Origin: Flavobacterium galactosidilyticum
Lineage (GTDB): Bacteria; Bacteroidota; Bacteroidia; Flavobacteriales; Flavobacteriaceae
Direction: 5' to 3'
Length of the DNA stretch: 64,000 nucleotides
NCBI RefSeq assembly: GCF_020911945.1
Contig: NZ_CP087135.1
Location: forward strand, 992,001-1,056,000
The notes beneath the pieces were generated by a model. The model worked only from the letters and a program-made list of their open reading frames with translations. It was not told the origin of the DNA and did not search any database. Every line of letters starts with the position of its first letter. The stretch's first letter is position 1. Both the position numbers and the translations under genes were made by a program. Shown piece after piece: positions 34,588 through 42,984 of this stretch.

Positions 34588-36219
34588 ATGAAAAAACAAA
34601 TATATTTATTATTTCTACTGCTTTCCACAGCTGTTTTTGCACAACAAAAACAAGTGGTTACAAGTATAGATACACTTAAAAATAAAATTGGTGCCGAATT
34701 TAAACTGTCGATAAAAACAACTGTTGATGCATCGTCGAAAGTTATTTTTCCAAATTTAAAAAACGTTGGTGCTTTAGAGGTAATTCGATCCTATCCTGTT
34801 GATACCGCTAAGATAGACGGACGGTATGAATTAATCAAAAAATACGGATTGACTCAATTTGATTCGGGTCGCTATGTTGTTCCAAGTATTAAAATCTTCA
34901 TCAATAGTAAGCCGTTTATGACGGATTCGCTTTTGGTTGAAGTTGCTAATGTTCAAGTGGATACTTTAAAACAAAAAATGTTTGACATTAAGGATGTTGC
35001 TCCCGCTGAAAACCCTATTGGCAACTGGTGGAAATATCTTTTGGTTATTGCGTTAATCATTGGAATTGGCGCTTTTATTTATTGGTTCCTTAAAAAACGT
35101 CAAGAGAAAAAATTACAAGAAGCTATTTTAAAAACTCCAATTGAGAAAGCGACCACTTTGCTAGATACGTTGGAGAAAAAAGAATTGTGGCAAAAAGGAG
35201 AAGTCAAAGCCTATTATAGTGAATTGACAGATATTGCTAGAAATTATATCGAAGAAGCAATCGAAATTCCAGCAATGGAAAGCACAACATCTGAGTTGAT
35301 TCAAGGGCTTAGAGCAGCTTCTGTCAAAAAGAAAATGACCCTTTCGCAGGAAATTATCGAAAATCTAGAACGTGTGTTGAAACAAGCGGATTTAGTAAAG
35401 TTTGCAAAGTCTAAACCATTGGATTTTGAAATCACTGAGGATAGAAATAAAATTCAAAAAGTAATTTTAACATTAGATAATTCGATTCCAGTAGAAGTGG
35501 AAGCCGAGGCAGATATGTTGCTTAATGAAGCACAAAGACAAAAGCAAATCCAAATTCAATTGCAAAAACAGCGTAAAAAACGAATTGTTACTGCAGTGGC
35601 TTCTGTTGCATTATTGCTTTTTGCGGTTACTACTTTTTTAATTATTACCAAAGGGTTTGATTATGTAAAAGATAATGTGCTTGGACATCCTACTAAAGAA
35701 TTGTTGGAGGGCGAATGGATAAAAAGTCAATACGGAAATCCAGGTGTCCTGATCGAAACTCCAAAAGTGCTTAAAAGAGTAGACTTGACTAAAACGCTGC
35801 CTAAAGATGGTATGGCGCTAATTAAGGAAATGCAATCTTTTGCTTATGGAAGTGTTTTAGATCAATTTTATTTAATGGTTTCTACTTTGAAATTTAAACA
35901 AGAAACAGAAATTGATTTGACTAAATCGATGGATGGTGTTTTGCAATCTTTAGAGGTACAAGGTGCTCAAAACATGATTGTGAAACAGGAGGAATTTGAA
36001 ACTAAAGAGGGTGTGAAAGGAGTTCATGCATATGGAACTTTTTCACAAATGAATGCTTTGACAAAATCGAGTGCAAAATTATATTATGAAGTCTTACTGT
36101 TTAGTCAAGAAGGCGGATTGCAACAAATTTTACTTTTGCATGAGGAAGGCGATACGTACGGTAATGAAATATCAGAACGAGTTTTGAACTCTGTCGAATT
36201 AAAACAAGCAACTAAATAA
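34588..36219 (+). CDS. BatD-like membrane protein of the Bat operon
   Basis: A 543-residue protein with a signal peptide (MKKQIYLLFLLLSTAVFAQ), a periplasmic beta-rich domain (to about 145), a membrane helix (WWKYLLVIALIIGIGAFIYW, about 149-168), a charged helical cytoplasmic part (about 170-330) and a second hydrophobic segment (VTAVASVALLLFAVTTFLII) before a C-terminal domain of about 180 residues. The first half has the layout of BatD/DUF4381-type proteins; I do not recognise the C-terminal domain. Its TAA overlaps the batA ATG (TAATG), indicating coupled translation. Confidence 0.75.
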   Translation: MKKQIYLLFLLLSTAVFAQQKQVVTSIDTLKNKIGAEFKLSIKTTVDASSKVIFPNLKNVGALEVIRSYPVDTAKIDGRYELIKKYGLTQFDSGRYVVPSIKIFINSKPFMTDSLLVEVANVQVDTLKQKMFDIKDVAPAENPIGNWWKYLLVIALIIGIGAFIYWFLKKRQEKKLQEAILKTPIEKATTLLDTLEKKELWQKGEVKAYYSELTDIARNYIEEAIEIPAMESTTSELIQGLRAASVKKKMTLSQEIIENLERVLKQADLVKFAKSKPLDFEITEDRNKIQKVILTLDNSIPVEVEAEADMLLNEAQRQKQIQIQLQKQRKKRIVTAVASVALLLFAVTTFLIITKGFDYVKDNVLGHPTKELLEGEWIKSQYGNPGVLIETPKVLKRVDLTKTLPKDGMALIKEMQSFAYGSVLDQFYLMVSTLKFKQETEIDLTKSMDGVLQSLEVQGAQNMIVKQEEFETKEGVKGVHAYGTFSQMNALTKSSAKLYYEVLLFSQEGGLQQILLLHEEGDTYGNEISERVLNSVELKQATK

Positions 36220-37220
36220 TGGATAAAATAACTTTTTTAAACCCAGGATTTTTTTGGTTATTTCTGCTGATTCCAATTGCAGTTTTTTGGTTGTTTTGGA
36301 AAAAAAACCAACAATCAGCAACTTTAAAAATGAGTTCATTACAAGGTTTTAAGGGTGCTGACTCCACTTTAACAAAGTTAAAACCGCTTTTAGATGTATT
36401 ACGAATAGTAGCTTTGTGTTGTTTAATTATTGCATTGGCAAGACCAAGAACAGTAGATATTAGCAATAAAACTAAAACAACAAAAGGAATTGATATTGTT
36501 ATGGCAATAGACGTTTCTGGAAGTATGCTTGCCAAAGATTTGAAACCAAACCGATTAGAAGCGCTTAAAAAAGTTGCGGCTGACTTTGTTGAAGAGCGAC
36601 CAAATGATAGAATTGGATTAGTGATTTATGCTTCGGAAGCCTATACTAAAACACCGGTAACAAGTGACAAGCCAATTATTCTTGAAGCTATCAAAACCAT
36701 AAAATACGATAATGTTTTACAAGATGGAACTGGAATAGGAATGGGATTAGCAACTGCTGTAAACCGATTGAAAGATAGTAAAGCTAAAAGTAAAGTTATT
36801 ATTCTGTTGACAGACGGTGTAAATAATGCCGGATTTATTGAGCCAGAAACAGCCGCTGATATTGCGAAACAATACGGAATTAAAGTGTATACTGTAGGAA
36901 TTGGAACTAACGGAATGGCCATGTCTCCTTATGCTATAGCGCCTAATGGACAATTTTTATTTCAAAACATGAAAGTAGAAATTGACGAACAATTAATGAA
37001 AAATATTGCCGCTAAAACCGATGGGAAATACTTTAGAGCAACCAGTAATACTAAGTTAGCAGAAATTTATGCTTCTATCAATAAACTAGAAACCACTGAA
37101 ATCGAAGAGTTGAAATTCTATGATTACGATGAAAAATATAGGGTGTTTGTATGGTTTGCTGGGTTTTTATTATTAGCAGAAATTGGATTAAGGAAAACTG
37201 TTTTCAGAAGTTTTATATAG
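36219..37220 (+). CDS. batA: BatA, von Willebrand A membrane protein
   Basis: A 333-residue vWA protein with two N-terminal membrane helices (FFWLFLLIPIAVFWLFW and a second near LLDVLRIVALCCLIIALA), a periplasmic vWA domain and one C-terminal helix (VFVWFAGFLLLAEIGL). The MIDAS motif is intact: DVSGS in AIDVSGSMLAKDLKPNRL, with TDGVNNAG as the later Asp loop. In Bacteroides the Bat proteins are linked to aerotolerance and envelope stress. It is translationally coupled to the preceding gene. Confidence 0.92.
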   Translation: MDKITFLNPGFFWLFLLIPIAVFWLFWKKNQQSATLKMSSLQGFKGADSTLTKLKPLLDVLRIVALCCLIIALARPRTVDISNKTKTTKGIDIVMAIDVSGSMLAKDLKPNRLEALKKVAADFVEERPNDRIGLVIYASEAYTKTPVTSDKPIILEAIKTIKYDNVLQDGTGIGMGLATAVNRLKDSKAKSKVIILLTDGVNNAGFIEPETAADIAKQYGIKVYTVGIGTNGMAMSPYAIAPNGQFLFQNMKVEIDEQLMKNIAAKTDGKYFRATSNTKLAEIYASINKLETTEIEELKFYDYDEKYRVFVWFAGFLLLAEIGLRKTVFRSFI

Positions 37221-37381
37221 TATCCCCACCGCGACCCTCGTCGAAGGGAAGGGAAATCGGAACTAACAATAAGGATTTGTAGAGATTCTTTTAAAGTAGA
37301 ATATTAGAATTGAAATCATAAGTTTAGAATTAAGGTCGGGAGTAAAATCTATAATCTTAATTCAAAAATCTAAAATTATAA

Positions 37382-38416
37382 ATGGAATTAGACGAAAAAA
37401 AATATTTGTATCTCCTTTTTATACTATCGCTTATAGTGTTAGTTTTTCTTGCAAATTTATATTGGAAGAGAAAAAAACAACGTGAGTTTGGAGATTTAGA
37501 GATGGTGAAGAAATTGAGTCCAGAAAGCTCCGTTTTTAAACCTGTTTTGAAATTAGTAGTGTTACTTCTTGCTTTTCTAGGGCTGATTATTGCCTTGGTA
37601 AACCCAAAGATTGGTACTAAAATGGAAACCGTAAAGCGAGAAGGAATCGACATTGTTTTTGCAATGGATGTGTCCAAAAGTATGCTTGCTGAAGATGTTG
37701 CGCCTAATAGATTGGATAAGAGTAAACAAATTGTTTCGCAGATTATCAATCAATTAGGAAGCGATAGAATAGGAATTGTAGCTTACGCAGGAAGTGCCTT
37801 CCCAGTTTTGCCGATTACAAGTGATTATGGAGTAGCCAAAATGTTTTTGCAAAGTATGAATACTGAAATGGTTTCCTCGCAAGGAACATCTTTGGATGAA
37901 GCAATACGATTAGCAATAACCTATTTTGATGAAAAAAGTAAAACTAGCAAATTATTAGTTTTAATTTCTGATGGTGAAGATCATTCTGAAGATGCACAAG
38001 CAGCAGCTGATGAAGCGAGTAAAGCAGGATTGAAAATTATCACAATAAGTCTTGGAACCGAAAAAGGAGCTACAATCCCTTTAAAGAGGAATGGAGTAGT
38101 GGAGAGTTTTCAAAAAGACAACAACAATCAGGTTGTCATCACTAAAATGAATAAAGAGAGTTTAGAAGCTATTGCAAAAGCGACTAAAGGCGGTTACGTA
38201 AACGGAAATAATACTAAAAATGTACTGGAATACATCAAAGCTACTTTAGATAATATTCAAAAAACTGAATTTGAATCTACAGAAATGGCTGATTTTCAAT
38301 CGCAATTTCAGTGGTTTTTAGGCTTTGCATTTTTGCTCTTATTTGCAGATGTCTTTTTATTGGAAAGAAAAACAAAATGGGTTAAAAAGTTGGATTTATT
38401 TAACGAGAATAAATAA
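37382..38416 (+). CDS. batB: BatB, von Willebrand A membrane protein
   Basis: A 344-residue paralogue of BatA with the same layout: an N-terminal helix (YLLFILSLIVLVFLANLYW), a second near LKLVVLLLAFLGLIIAL, a vWA domain with MIDAS DVSKS (AMDVSKSMLAEDVAPNRL) and SDGEDHSED, and a C-terminal helix (WFLGFAFLLLFADVFLL). It is followed by batC after 48 bases. A 161-base gap with a GC-rich scrap (about 37223-37260) separates it from batA, the longest gap in the operon. Confidence 0.92.
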   Translation: MELDEKKYLYLLFILSLIVLVFLANLYWKRKKQREFGDLEMVKKLSPESSVFKPVLKLVVLLLAFLGLIIALVNPKIGTKMETVKREGIDIVFAMDVSKSMLAEDVAPNRLDKSKQIVSQIINQLGSDRIGIVAYAGSAFPVLPITSDYGVAKMFLQSMNTEMVSSQGTSLDEAIRLAITYFDEKSKTSKLLVLISDGEDHSEDAQAAADEASKAGLKIITISLGTEKGATIPLKRNGVVESFQKDNNNQVVITKMNKESLEAIAKATKGGYVNGNNTKNVLEYIKATLDNIQKTEFESTEMADFQSQFQWFLGFAFLLLFADVFLLERKTKWVKKLDLFNENK

Positions 38417-38464
38417 TTATTTCTAAAAGATGTCAATTTTCTTTTAGGCATAAAGACACAATAA

Positions 38465-39223
38465 ATGAAAAGATTTAAAATTATAATAATGACTTTTTTT
38501 ATGTTCGCCTTTTCAGCAATGGCTGGACTTTATGCGCAACAGAAGGATAGAGTTTTACCCAAAGCAAACGAGGAATATGCCGAAAGTAAATTTGCAGATG
38601 CGGAAGCGAATTATAGGATTTCGGATTCTAAATTTCCTAATAAAGCAACGGCTCCTTACAATCTTGGGAATAGTATTTATAAGCAGAAACAATCTTCAGA
38701 AGCTAAGTTTGCCTATGCAAAAGCTTTAAAAAATTCAAAATCTAGGGAAGACAAGCACCGCGCCTTCCATAATCTAGGTAATGTTTTCATGAATGAGAAA
38801 GATTATACGCAAGCAGTGGAGGCATACAAGAACGCTTTAAGAAACGGTCCTACAGATGAACAAACTCGTTATAATTATGCTTTGGCCAAAAAAATGTTGA
38901 AGGACAATCCTCCAAAGGATGATAAGAAAAAAGACGACAAGAAGGATAAAGATAAGAAAGACGATAAAAAGGACGGCGAAAAAGACAAAAAAGACCAAGA
39001 TAAGGACAAAGATAAAAAAGATGATAAAGGGGATCAGGATAAAAAGAAAAATGATCCGAAACAAGATGATAAAGGAGAGCCGAAGCCACAACCAGGTGGG
39101 ATTTCAAAAGAACGTTTAGAGAATCTTTTAGATGCTGTAAATAAAGAAGAAAAGAAAGTTCAAGATAAAGTGAACGCTCAAAAAGTTAAAGGAAAACCCG
39201 TTAAAACAGAAAAGGATTGGTAA
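38465..39223 (+). CDS. batC: BatC, TPR protein with Lys/Asp-rich tail
   Basis: A 252-residue exported protein. A signal peptide (MTFFMFAFSAMAGLYAQ region) is followed by three tetratricopeptide-like repeats (residues about 30-140: KATAPYNLGNSIYKQ, HRAFHNLGNVFMNEKDYTQ, TDEQTRYNYALAKK), then a low-complexity tail of about 60 residues built from KDDKKD-type units, and a basic end. This matches BatC, a periplasmic TPR protein of the Bat complex. The stop overlaps an ATG at 39223 (TAATG), so it is coupled to batD. Confidence 0.9.
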   Translation: MKRFKIIIMTFFMFAFSAMAGLYAQQKDRVLPKANEEYAESKFADAEANYRISDSKFPNKATAPYNLGNSIYKQKQSSEAKFAYAKALKNSKSREDKHRAFHNLGNVFMNEKDYTQAVEAYKNALRNGPTDEQTRYNYALAKKMLKDNPPKDDKKKDDKKDKDKKDDKKDGEKDKKDQDKDKDKKDDKGDQDKKKNDPKQDDKGEPKPQPGGISKERLENLLDAVNKEEKKVQDKVNAQKVKGKPVKTEKDW

Positions 39224-39243
39224 TGCAATCTCATACTTTGAAA

Positions 39244-40986
39244 ATGAAAAAATATTTAGCAGTAATTGTCTTATTATTATGCACCTCACTTAGCGCACAA
39301 GTTCAGTTTGAGGCGCGAGTAAGTAAAACTACACTTGCTTTAAATGAAAGATTGCGTATTGACTTTATGATGAATGTTGATGGTGATAACTTTGTTCAGC
39401 CTTCTTTTGAGGGATTCCGAATCATTGCTGGACCAAGTCAACAAGTGAGTCAGTCATGGGTAAATGGAAGAAGTTCTTTCGAAAAAGCCTATTCTTATTT
39501 TCTTATGCCAAATCAAAAAGGGACTTTAGTAATTAAGTCGGCAGCTATTGAATATAATGGACAAATCTACAGAACTGCTCCAATAAAAATCAATGTTACC
39601 GCAGCTCAAGAACAGCCAAGAGATCCTAATGATCAGCAAATAACTACAGATGAGAATTTATATCTTGTTGCTGAAGTCTCTAAAGATAATGTGTATGTTA
39701 ATGAGCCTACTACGGTGGTTTATAAACTCTATTTTGCTAATATCGGAATCTCTAATTTAGGAGAAGCAAGCAAGCCGAAATACAATGATTTTTGGAGTCA
39801 AAACATAGAAATTAAACAACTTGTAGCAGAAGAAGGTTTGTTTAAAGGACAAAATTACCGTTATATAGTGCTTAAAAAAGTAGTACTGTATCCGCAGAAA
39901 TCAGGAAAACTTAAAATTGAACCACTCTCGTTGACTGTAGATGTGGAATTACCTACCAATCGTAGGGACATGTTTGGACGTATGTTGCTTACTCAAACTA
40001 GCAAAAGAGTTTCGGCAGGTAGTAAAACCATAACTGTCAAACCACTTCCCGAAGCTGGTAAACCAGATAATTTTAGCGGCGCTGTAGGAAACTTTGATTT
40101 TAAAGTAACCCCTTCTAAAAACAACTTAAAAAATGGTGAAAGTCTAGATTTAGTAGTGAGTGTAACTGGAAAAGGAAACCTAAAATTATTTAGTTTGCCA
40201 AAGCCAGAAGTGCCTAATGCGTTAGAAATGTACGATGCTGTTCATAGCGAAGACATTAGCACACCGCTTTCTGGTATGGCAGGAAAAGCATCAGATAGTT
40301 ACACAATTGTTCCACAGTATAAAGGGAATTATCCGGTAAAACCAATGCAATTTTCGTATTTTGATTTGGGATCAGGAACTTATAAAACAATCACTTCTCC
40401 TGAGATAATGATTAATGTTTTAGAAGGTGCTACGCCTATAGATACAACAGCTAATGAAAATAAAAATAAAATTGCTGATATAGAGCATTTCAAAACGATT
40501 AAACTAAAAACGGAACTTACTGACATTGATAAAAATGATTTCTTTGGATCTAATTTATTTCTTGGATTACTCTTTGCGCCATTTTTGTTATTGCCTTTAA
40601 TCGTCTTATTCAAAAGCAAAAAAGAAGCTAGAGCTGGTGACATTTCTGGAAATAGAATACGTATGAACAATAGATTGGCTAAGAAATATTTATCAGAAGC
40701 TAAGAAACAAATCAAAAACAAAGAGCTTTTTTATATTGCTCTTGAGAAAGCCATGCACAATTTCTTGAAAGCGAAGCTGCATATTGAGACTTCAGAAATG
40801 ACTAAAGATAATATTCAAGAGCTGCTGTTGTCTAGATATGCCAATCAAGAAACTGTAAATGAGTTTATTGCGTTGACTGAAAACTGTGAAGTTGCCCGTT
40901 ATGCTCCTTCGTCAAGCGTAACGATACAACAGGATTTTGATAAAGCTGTATTTATAATCTCTGAATTAGAAAAACAGATTGCATAA
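39244..40986 (+). CDS. batD: BatD, exported membrane protein
   Basis: A 580-residue BatD with a signal peptide (MKKYLAVIVLLLCTSLSAQ), several immunoglobulin-like beta-sandwich domains (to about 430), a C-terminal membrane helix (LFLGLLFAPFLLLPLIVLF) and a cytoplasmic tail. The family signature includes FEARVSKTTLALNERLRIDF and the repeated KPLPEAGKP region. An in-frame ATG at 39223 overlaps the batC stop and would add seven residues before the signal peptide; I chose 39244 but either is possible. It probably assembles with BatA-C in the envelope. Confidence 0.9.
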   Translation: MKKYLAVIVLLLCTSLSAQVQFEARVSKTTLALNERLRIDFMMNVDGDNFVQPSFEGFRIIAGPSQQVSQSWVNGRSSFEKAYSYFLMPNQKGTLVIKSAAIEYNGQIYRTAPIKINVTAAQEQPRDPNDQQITTDENLYLVAEVSKDNVYVNEPTTVVYKLYFANIGISNLGEASKPKYNDFWSQNIEIKQLVAEEGLFKGQNYRYIVLKKVVLYPQKSGKLKIEPLSLTVDVELPTNRRDMFGRMLLTQTSKRVSAGSKTITVKPLPEAGKPDNFSGAVGNFDFKVTPSKNNLKNGESLDLVVSVTGKGNLKLFSLPKPEVPNALEMYDAVHSEDISTPLSGMAGKASDSYTIVPQYKGNYPVKPMQFSYFDLGSGTYKTITSPEIMINVLEGATPIDTTANENKNKIADIEHFKTIKLKTELTDIDKNDFFGSNLFLGLLFAPFLLLPLIVLFKSKKEARAGDISGNRIRMNNRLAKKYLSEAKKQIKNKELFYIALEKAMHNFLKAKLHIETSEMTKDNIQELLLSRYANQETVNEFIALTENCEVARYAPSSSVTIQQDFDKAVFIISELEKQIA

Positions 40987-41055
40987 CAGATCTGTTAAGA
41001 ATATTTTTAAGTAAATAAACTTTGCGCCTTTGTGCCTTTACGGTAAAACATAAAT

Positions 41056-41805
41056 ATGAAAAACATACTATACATATTCTTACTTTCAACCCAAATTTTC
41101 TTCGCCCAAACAGGCTTCGAGAAAGGGAACGCATTCTATGAAAAAGGAAATTACAAGGAAGCTGTGACTGCCTATGAAAGCGTTTTGAATGACAATAGAC
41201 ATTCTGCGGAACTGTATTTTAACTTAGGAAACGCTTATTACAAGCTGAATAAAGTAGCGCCATCAATTTATTATTATGAGAAAGCATTAGTACTAAATCC
41301 AAAGGACAAGGAAAGTATAAATAATTTAAAGTTTGCTAATAAAAGAACCATTGATGAGATTAAAGTAATTCCTAAAGTGGGCTTTGCTAAGATGCTTCGG
41401 GATTTCACGGGGATTTATCATTACAACATTTGGGGATGGGCAACTATAGGTTTAGCCACATTATTTTTATTGTTTTTTGTTGCTTATTATTTTTCCCAAA
41501 TAACAGTCTGGAAACGAGTTTTCTTCATTGGAATGTTTCTGTCAATTTTAATTATGCTAGTAACTGTTTCATCTGCTATTTTTGAAAAAAGATTTTTTGA
41601 CACAGAAAAGCCTGCAATAGTTTTTGCTGAAATGACTAACATGAAAAGCGAGCCTAGAGATGGCGGTAAGCCTCTTTTTCTGCTACATGAAGGGACAAAA
41701 GTATATGTTGAAGGAATTATAATTATAGGGAAATGGAAAAAAATACAACTTACAGACGGAACTGAAGGTTGGATAGAGAGTAGTGCGATTAAAGAAGTGA
41801 AATAA
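41056..41805 (+). CDS. batE: BatE, TPR/SH3 membrane protein
   Basis: A 249-residue protein closing the Bat operon. A signal peptide (MKNILYIFLLSTQIFFAQ) precedes two TPR repeats (GNAFYEKGNYKEAVTAYESVL and ELYFNLGNAYYKLNKVAPSI), two membrane helices (IWGWATIGLATLFLLFFVAYYF and VFFIGMFLSILIMLVTVSSA) and a C-terminal bacterial SH3 domain (TNMKSEPRDGGKPLFLLHEG, then WKKIQLTDGTEGWIESS). It matches BatE. A terminator of the GCTTCCAGCC family follows. Confidence 0.92.
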   Translation: MKNILYIFLLSTQIFFAQTGFEKGNAFYEKGNYKEAVTAYESVLNDNRHSAELYFNLGNAYYKLNKVAPSIYYYEKALVLNPKDKESINNLKFANKRTIDEIKVIPKVGFAKMLRDFTGIYHYNIWGWATIGLATLFLLFFVAYYFSQITVWKRVFFIGMFLSILIMLVTVSSAIFEKRFFDTEKPAIVFAEMTNMKSEPRDGGKPLFLLHEGTKVYVEGIIIIGKWKKIQLTDGTEGWIESSAIKEVK

Positions 41806-41821
41806 ATAATAAATATTTTTC

Positions 41822-41860
41822 AAGGCTTCCAGCCTTTGAAAGGCTGGAAGCTTTAATTAA
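41822..41860. terminator. Bidirectional terminator, GCTTCCAGCC repeat family
   Basis: The stem AAGGCTTCCAGCCTTT / AAAGGCTGGAAGCTTT (about 41822-41854) lies between the converging batE and cvpA genes and repeats the core of the terminator after mfd. Confidence 0.85.
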
Positions 41861-41865
41861 TTTCC

Positions 41866-42372
41866 CTAAGCTTTCTTCTTTATCTCCTCATATCCTTTTT
41901 TAATCGAAGGGAAAATATACCCAGCTATTTTTTGGATTGGATTAAAAAATATAGATTTATCCAGCGTTTCCTGTTTGGCTAAATAATTATTGTAATTTAT
42001 TTTTTCGAAAAGAGAAAAAACAATACTCACTATTAAGACTGTTTTTAATACTCTAAAAAAGCCGCCACCAAGCTTATTTAACCATCCTAAAAAAGCAAAA
42101 TTAGCGATTCCGGTCAGGAATTTCCCTAAAAGGTGTGTCGCAATAACCACTACAATAAAAGTAAGTATAAAAGCAACAATCTGAATAGAATTAGGATTCC
42201 ATTTTACAAAACCCATTAAAAGTTCTTTCACAAAAGAAGAAAATTTCACTGCAAAATAGATCCCAAGAACTAATGAAATTAACGAAGCGAGTTCAACAAA
42301 AAGGCCGTTAACGACTCCTTTATAAAAAGCAAAAACCAATAATGCACAAACAATAATATCTAGAAAACTCAT
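41866..42372 (-). CDS. CvpA family membrane protein
   Basis: A 168-residue CvpA-family protein with four hydrophobic helices (MSFLDIIVCALLVFAFYKG, then VELASLISLVLGIYFAV, IVAFILTFIVVVIATHLLG and VLKTVLIVSIVFSLFEKI). The glycine-rich LGGGFFRVLKT stretch between helices 3 and 4 is typical. CvpA is linked in E. coli to colicin V secretion and envelope stress; its molecular role is unclear. It is divergent from the small conserved gene at 42543. Confidence 0.9.
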   Translation of the reverse strand: MSFLDIIVCALLVFAFYKGVVNGLFVELASLISLVLGIYFAVKFSSFVKELLMGFVKWNPNSIQIVAFILTFIVVVIATHLLGKFLTGIANFAFLGWLNKLGGGFFRVLKTVLIVSIVFSLFEKINYNNYLAKQETLDKSIFFNPIQKIAGYIFPSIKKGYEEIKKKA

Positions 42373-42398
42373 TGTAATTTTATAATAATTAGAGATCG

Positions 42399-42426
42399 CA
42401 AATATAAAAGAATAGTTCTATATCAA
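42399..42426 (-). promoter_or_regulatory. Promoter of cvpA
   Basis: On the minus strand TTG (42424-42426) is followed after 17 bases by TATATTTG (42399-42406), a complete consensus promoter, 27 bases from the cvpA ATG. Confidence 0.65.
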
Positions 42427-42453
42427 TTGCCAATTTTCAACTTCTTATATTTG
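42427..42453 (+). promoter_or_regulatory. Promoter of the gene at 42543
   Basis: TTG (42427-42429) is followed after 16 bases by TATATTTG (42446-42453). Its TTG adjoins the TTG of the opposite cvpA promoter, the two forming CAATTG at 42424-42429. Confidence 0.6.
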
Positions 42454-42542
42454 CAAAAATAATAGGATTATCAGCTTTAGTTAATACTCTTTTTAAGACA
42501 AATCATAAAACTAAAATCGTTTTTCTACAATAAAAAATAAAC

Positions 42543-42899
42543 ATGTCAAGAGACACACAACTTAAAGAACGCTGGGAACAGCTTGTAAACATACTTTCTA
42601 ATCAATTTTCACAAGGAGAAGACCTAGATTTAGACGCTATCATTTATCTAATTGGAGTACAAGAACTTGGGAAAGTTCATAGGGAATACAAAAAAGACGA
42701 GAAATTAAACCTGATGCACATCGCTATTTGTAGGTTGTTAGAACCTTATGGTTTCTATGAATTTGAATTTTTCGATGAGGAAGGCTGGCCACATTATAAA
42801 GTAAAAGAGGAATTGCCACCACTAAAAGCTGGAGAACAATCTGTTTTGATGAAAGAAGCAATTGTTAATTATTTTCTGGAAAGAGAAGTTATACAATAG
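42543..42899 (+). CDS. Small conserved protein of unknown function
   Basis: A 118-residue soluble protein with no signal peptide, mostly helical (QLKERWEQLVNILSNQF, DLDAIIYLIGVQELGKVHRE, LMHIAICRLLEPYGFYE) and then an acidic strand region (FEFFDEEGWPHYKVKEELPP). I do not assign a family; this type of small conserved gene is common in Flavobacteriia. It has its own consensus promoter divergent from cvpA. No catalytic or metal motif is visible. Confidence 0.75.
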   Translation: MSRDTQLKERWEQLVNILSNQFSQGEDLDLDAIIYLIGVQELGKVHREYKKDEKLNLMHIAICRLLEPYGFYEFEFFDEEGWPHYKVKEELPPLKAGEQSVLMKEAIVNYFLEREVIQ

Positions 42900-42921
42900 T
42901 TTAGTGTTCATAATAAAGACT

Positions 42922-42931
42922 TAGCCTGAAG
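42922..42931 (+). repeat. Left inverted repeat flanking lgt
   Basis: TTAGCCTGAA, present in inverted form as TTCAGGCTTAA at 43849-43859 on the other side of lgt. Next to it, GTTGGTGG (42932-42939) is loosely complementary to the GCCGCCAA found at 43821-43828. It may mark the edge of a cassette-like insertion. Confidence 0.45.
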
Positions 42932-42984
42932 TTGGTGGTAAGTTTACCGATAAAACGCATAAAAACAGAATTTAGAACAAAAAT

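Noticed and set aside
38837..39119. Overlapping frames on both strands across the Lys/Asp-rich part of batC
   Set aside because: They are by-products of the low-complexity GAT/AAG/AAA-rich sequence; batC itself has a signal peptide and TPR repeats.
32578..41805. The Bat operon as a new defence system
   Set aside because: MoxR, DUF58, BatA-E gene order is a known Bacteroidota set linked to aerotolerance; only the extra BatD-like protein is unusual.
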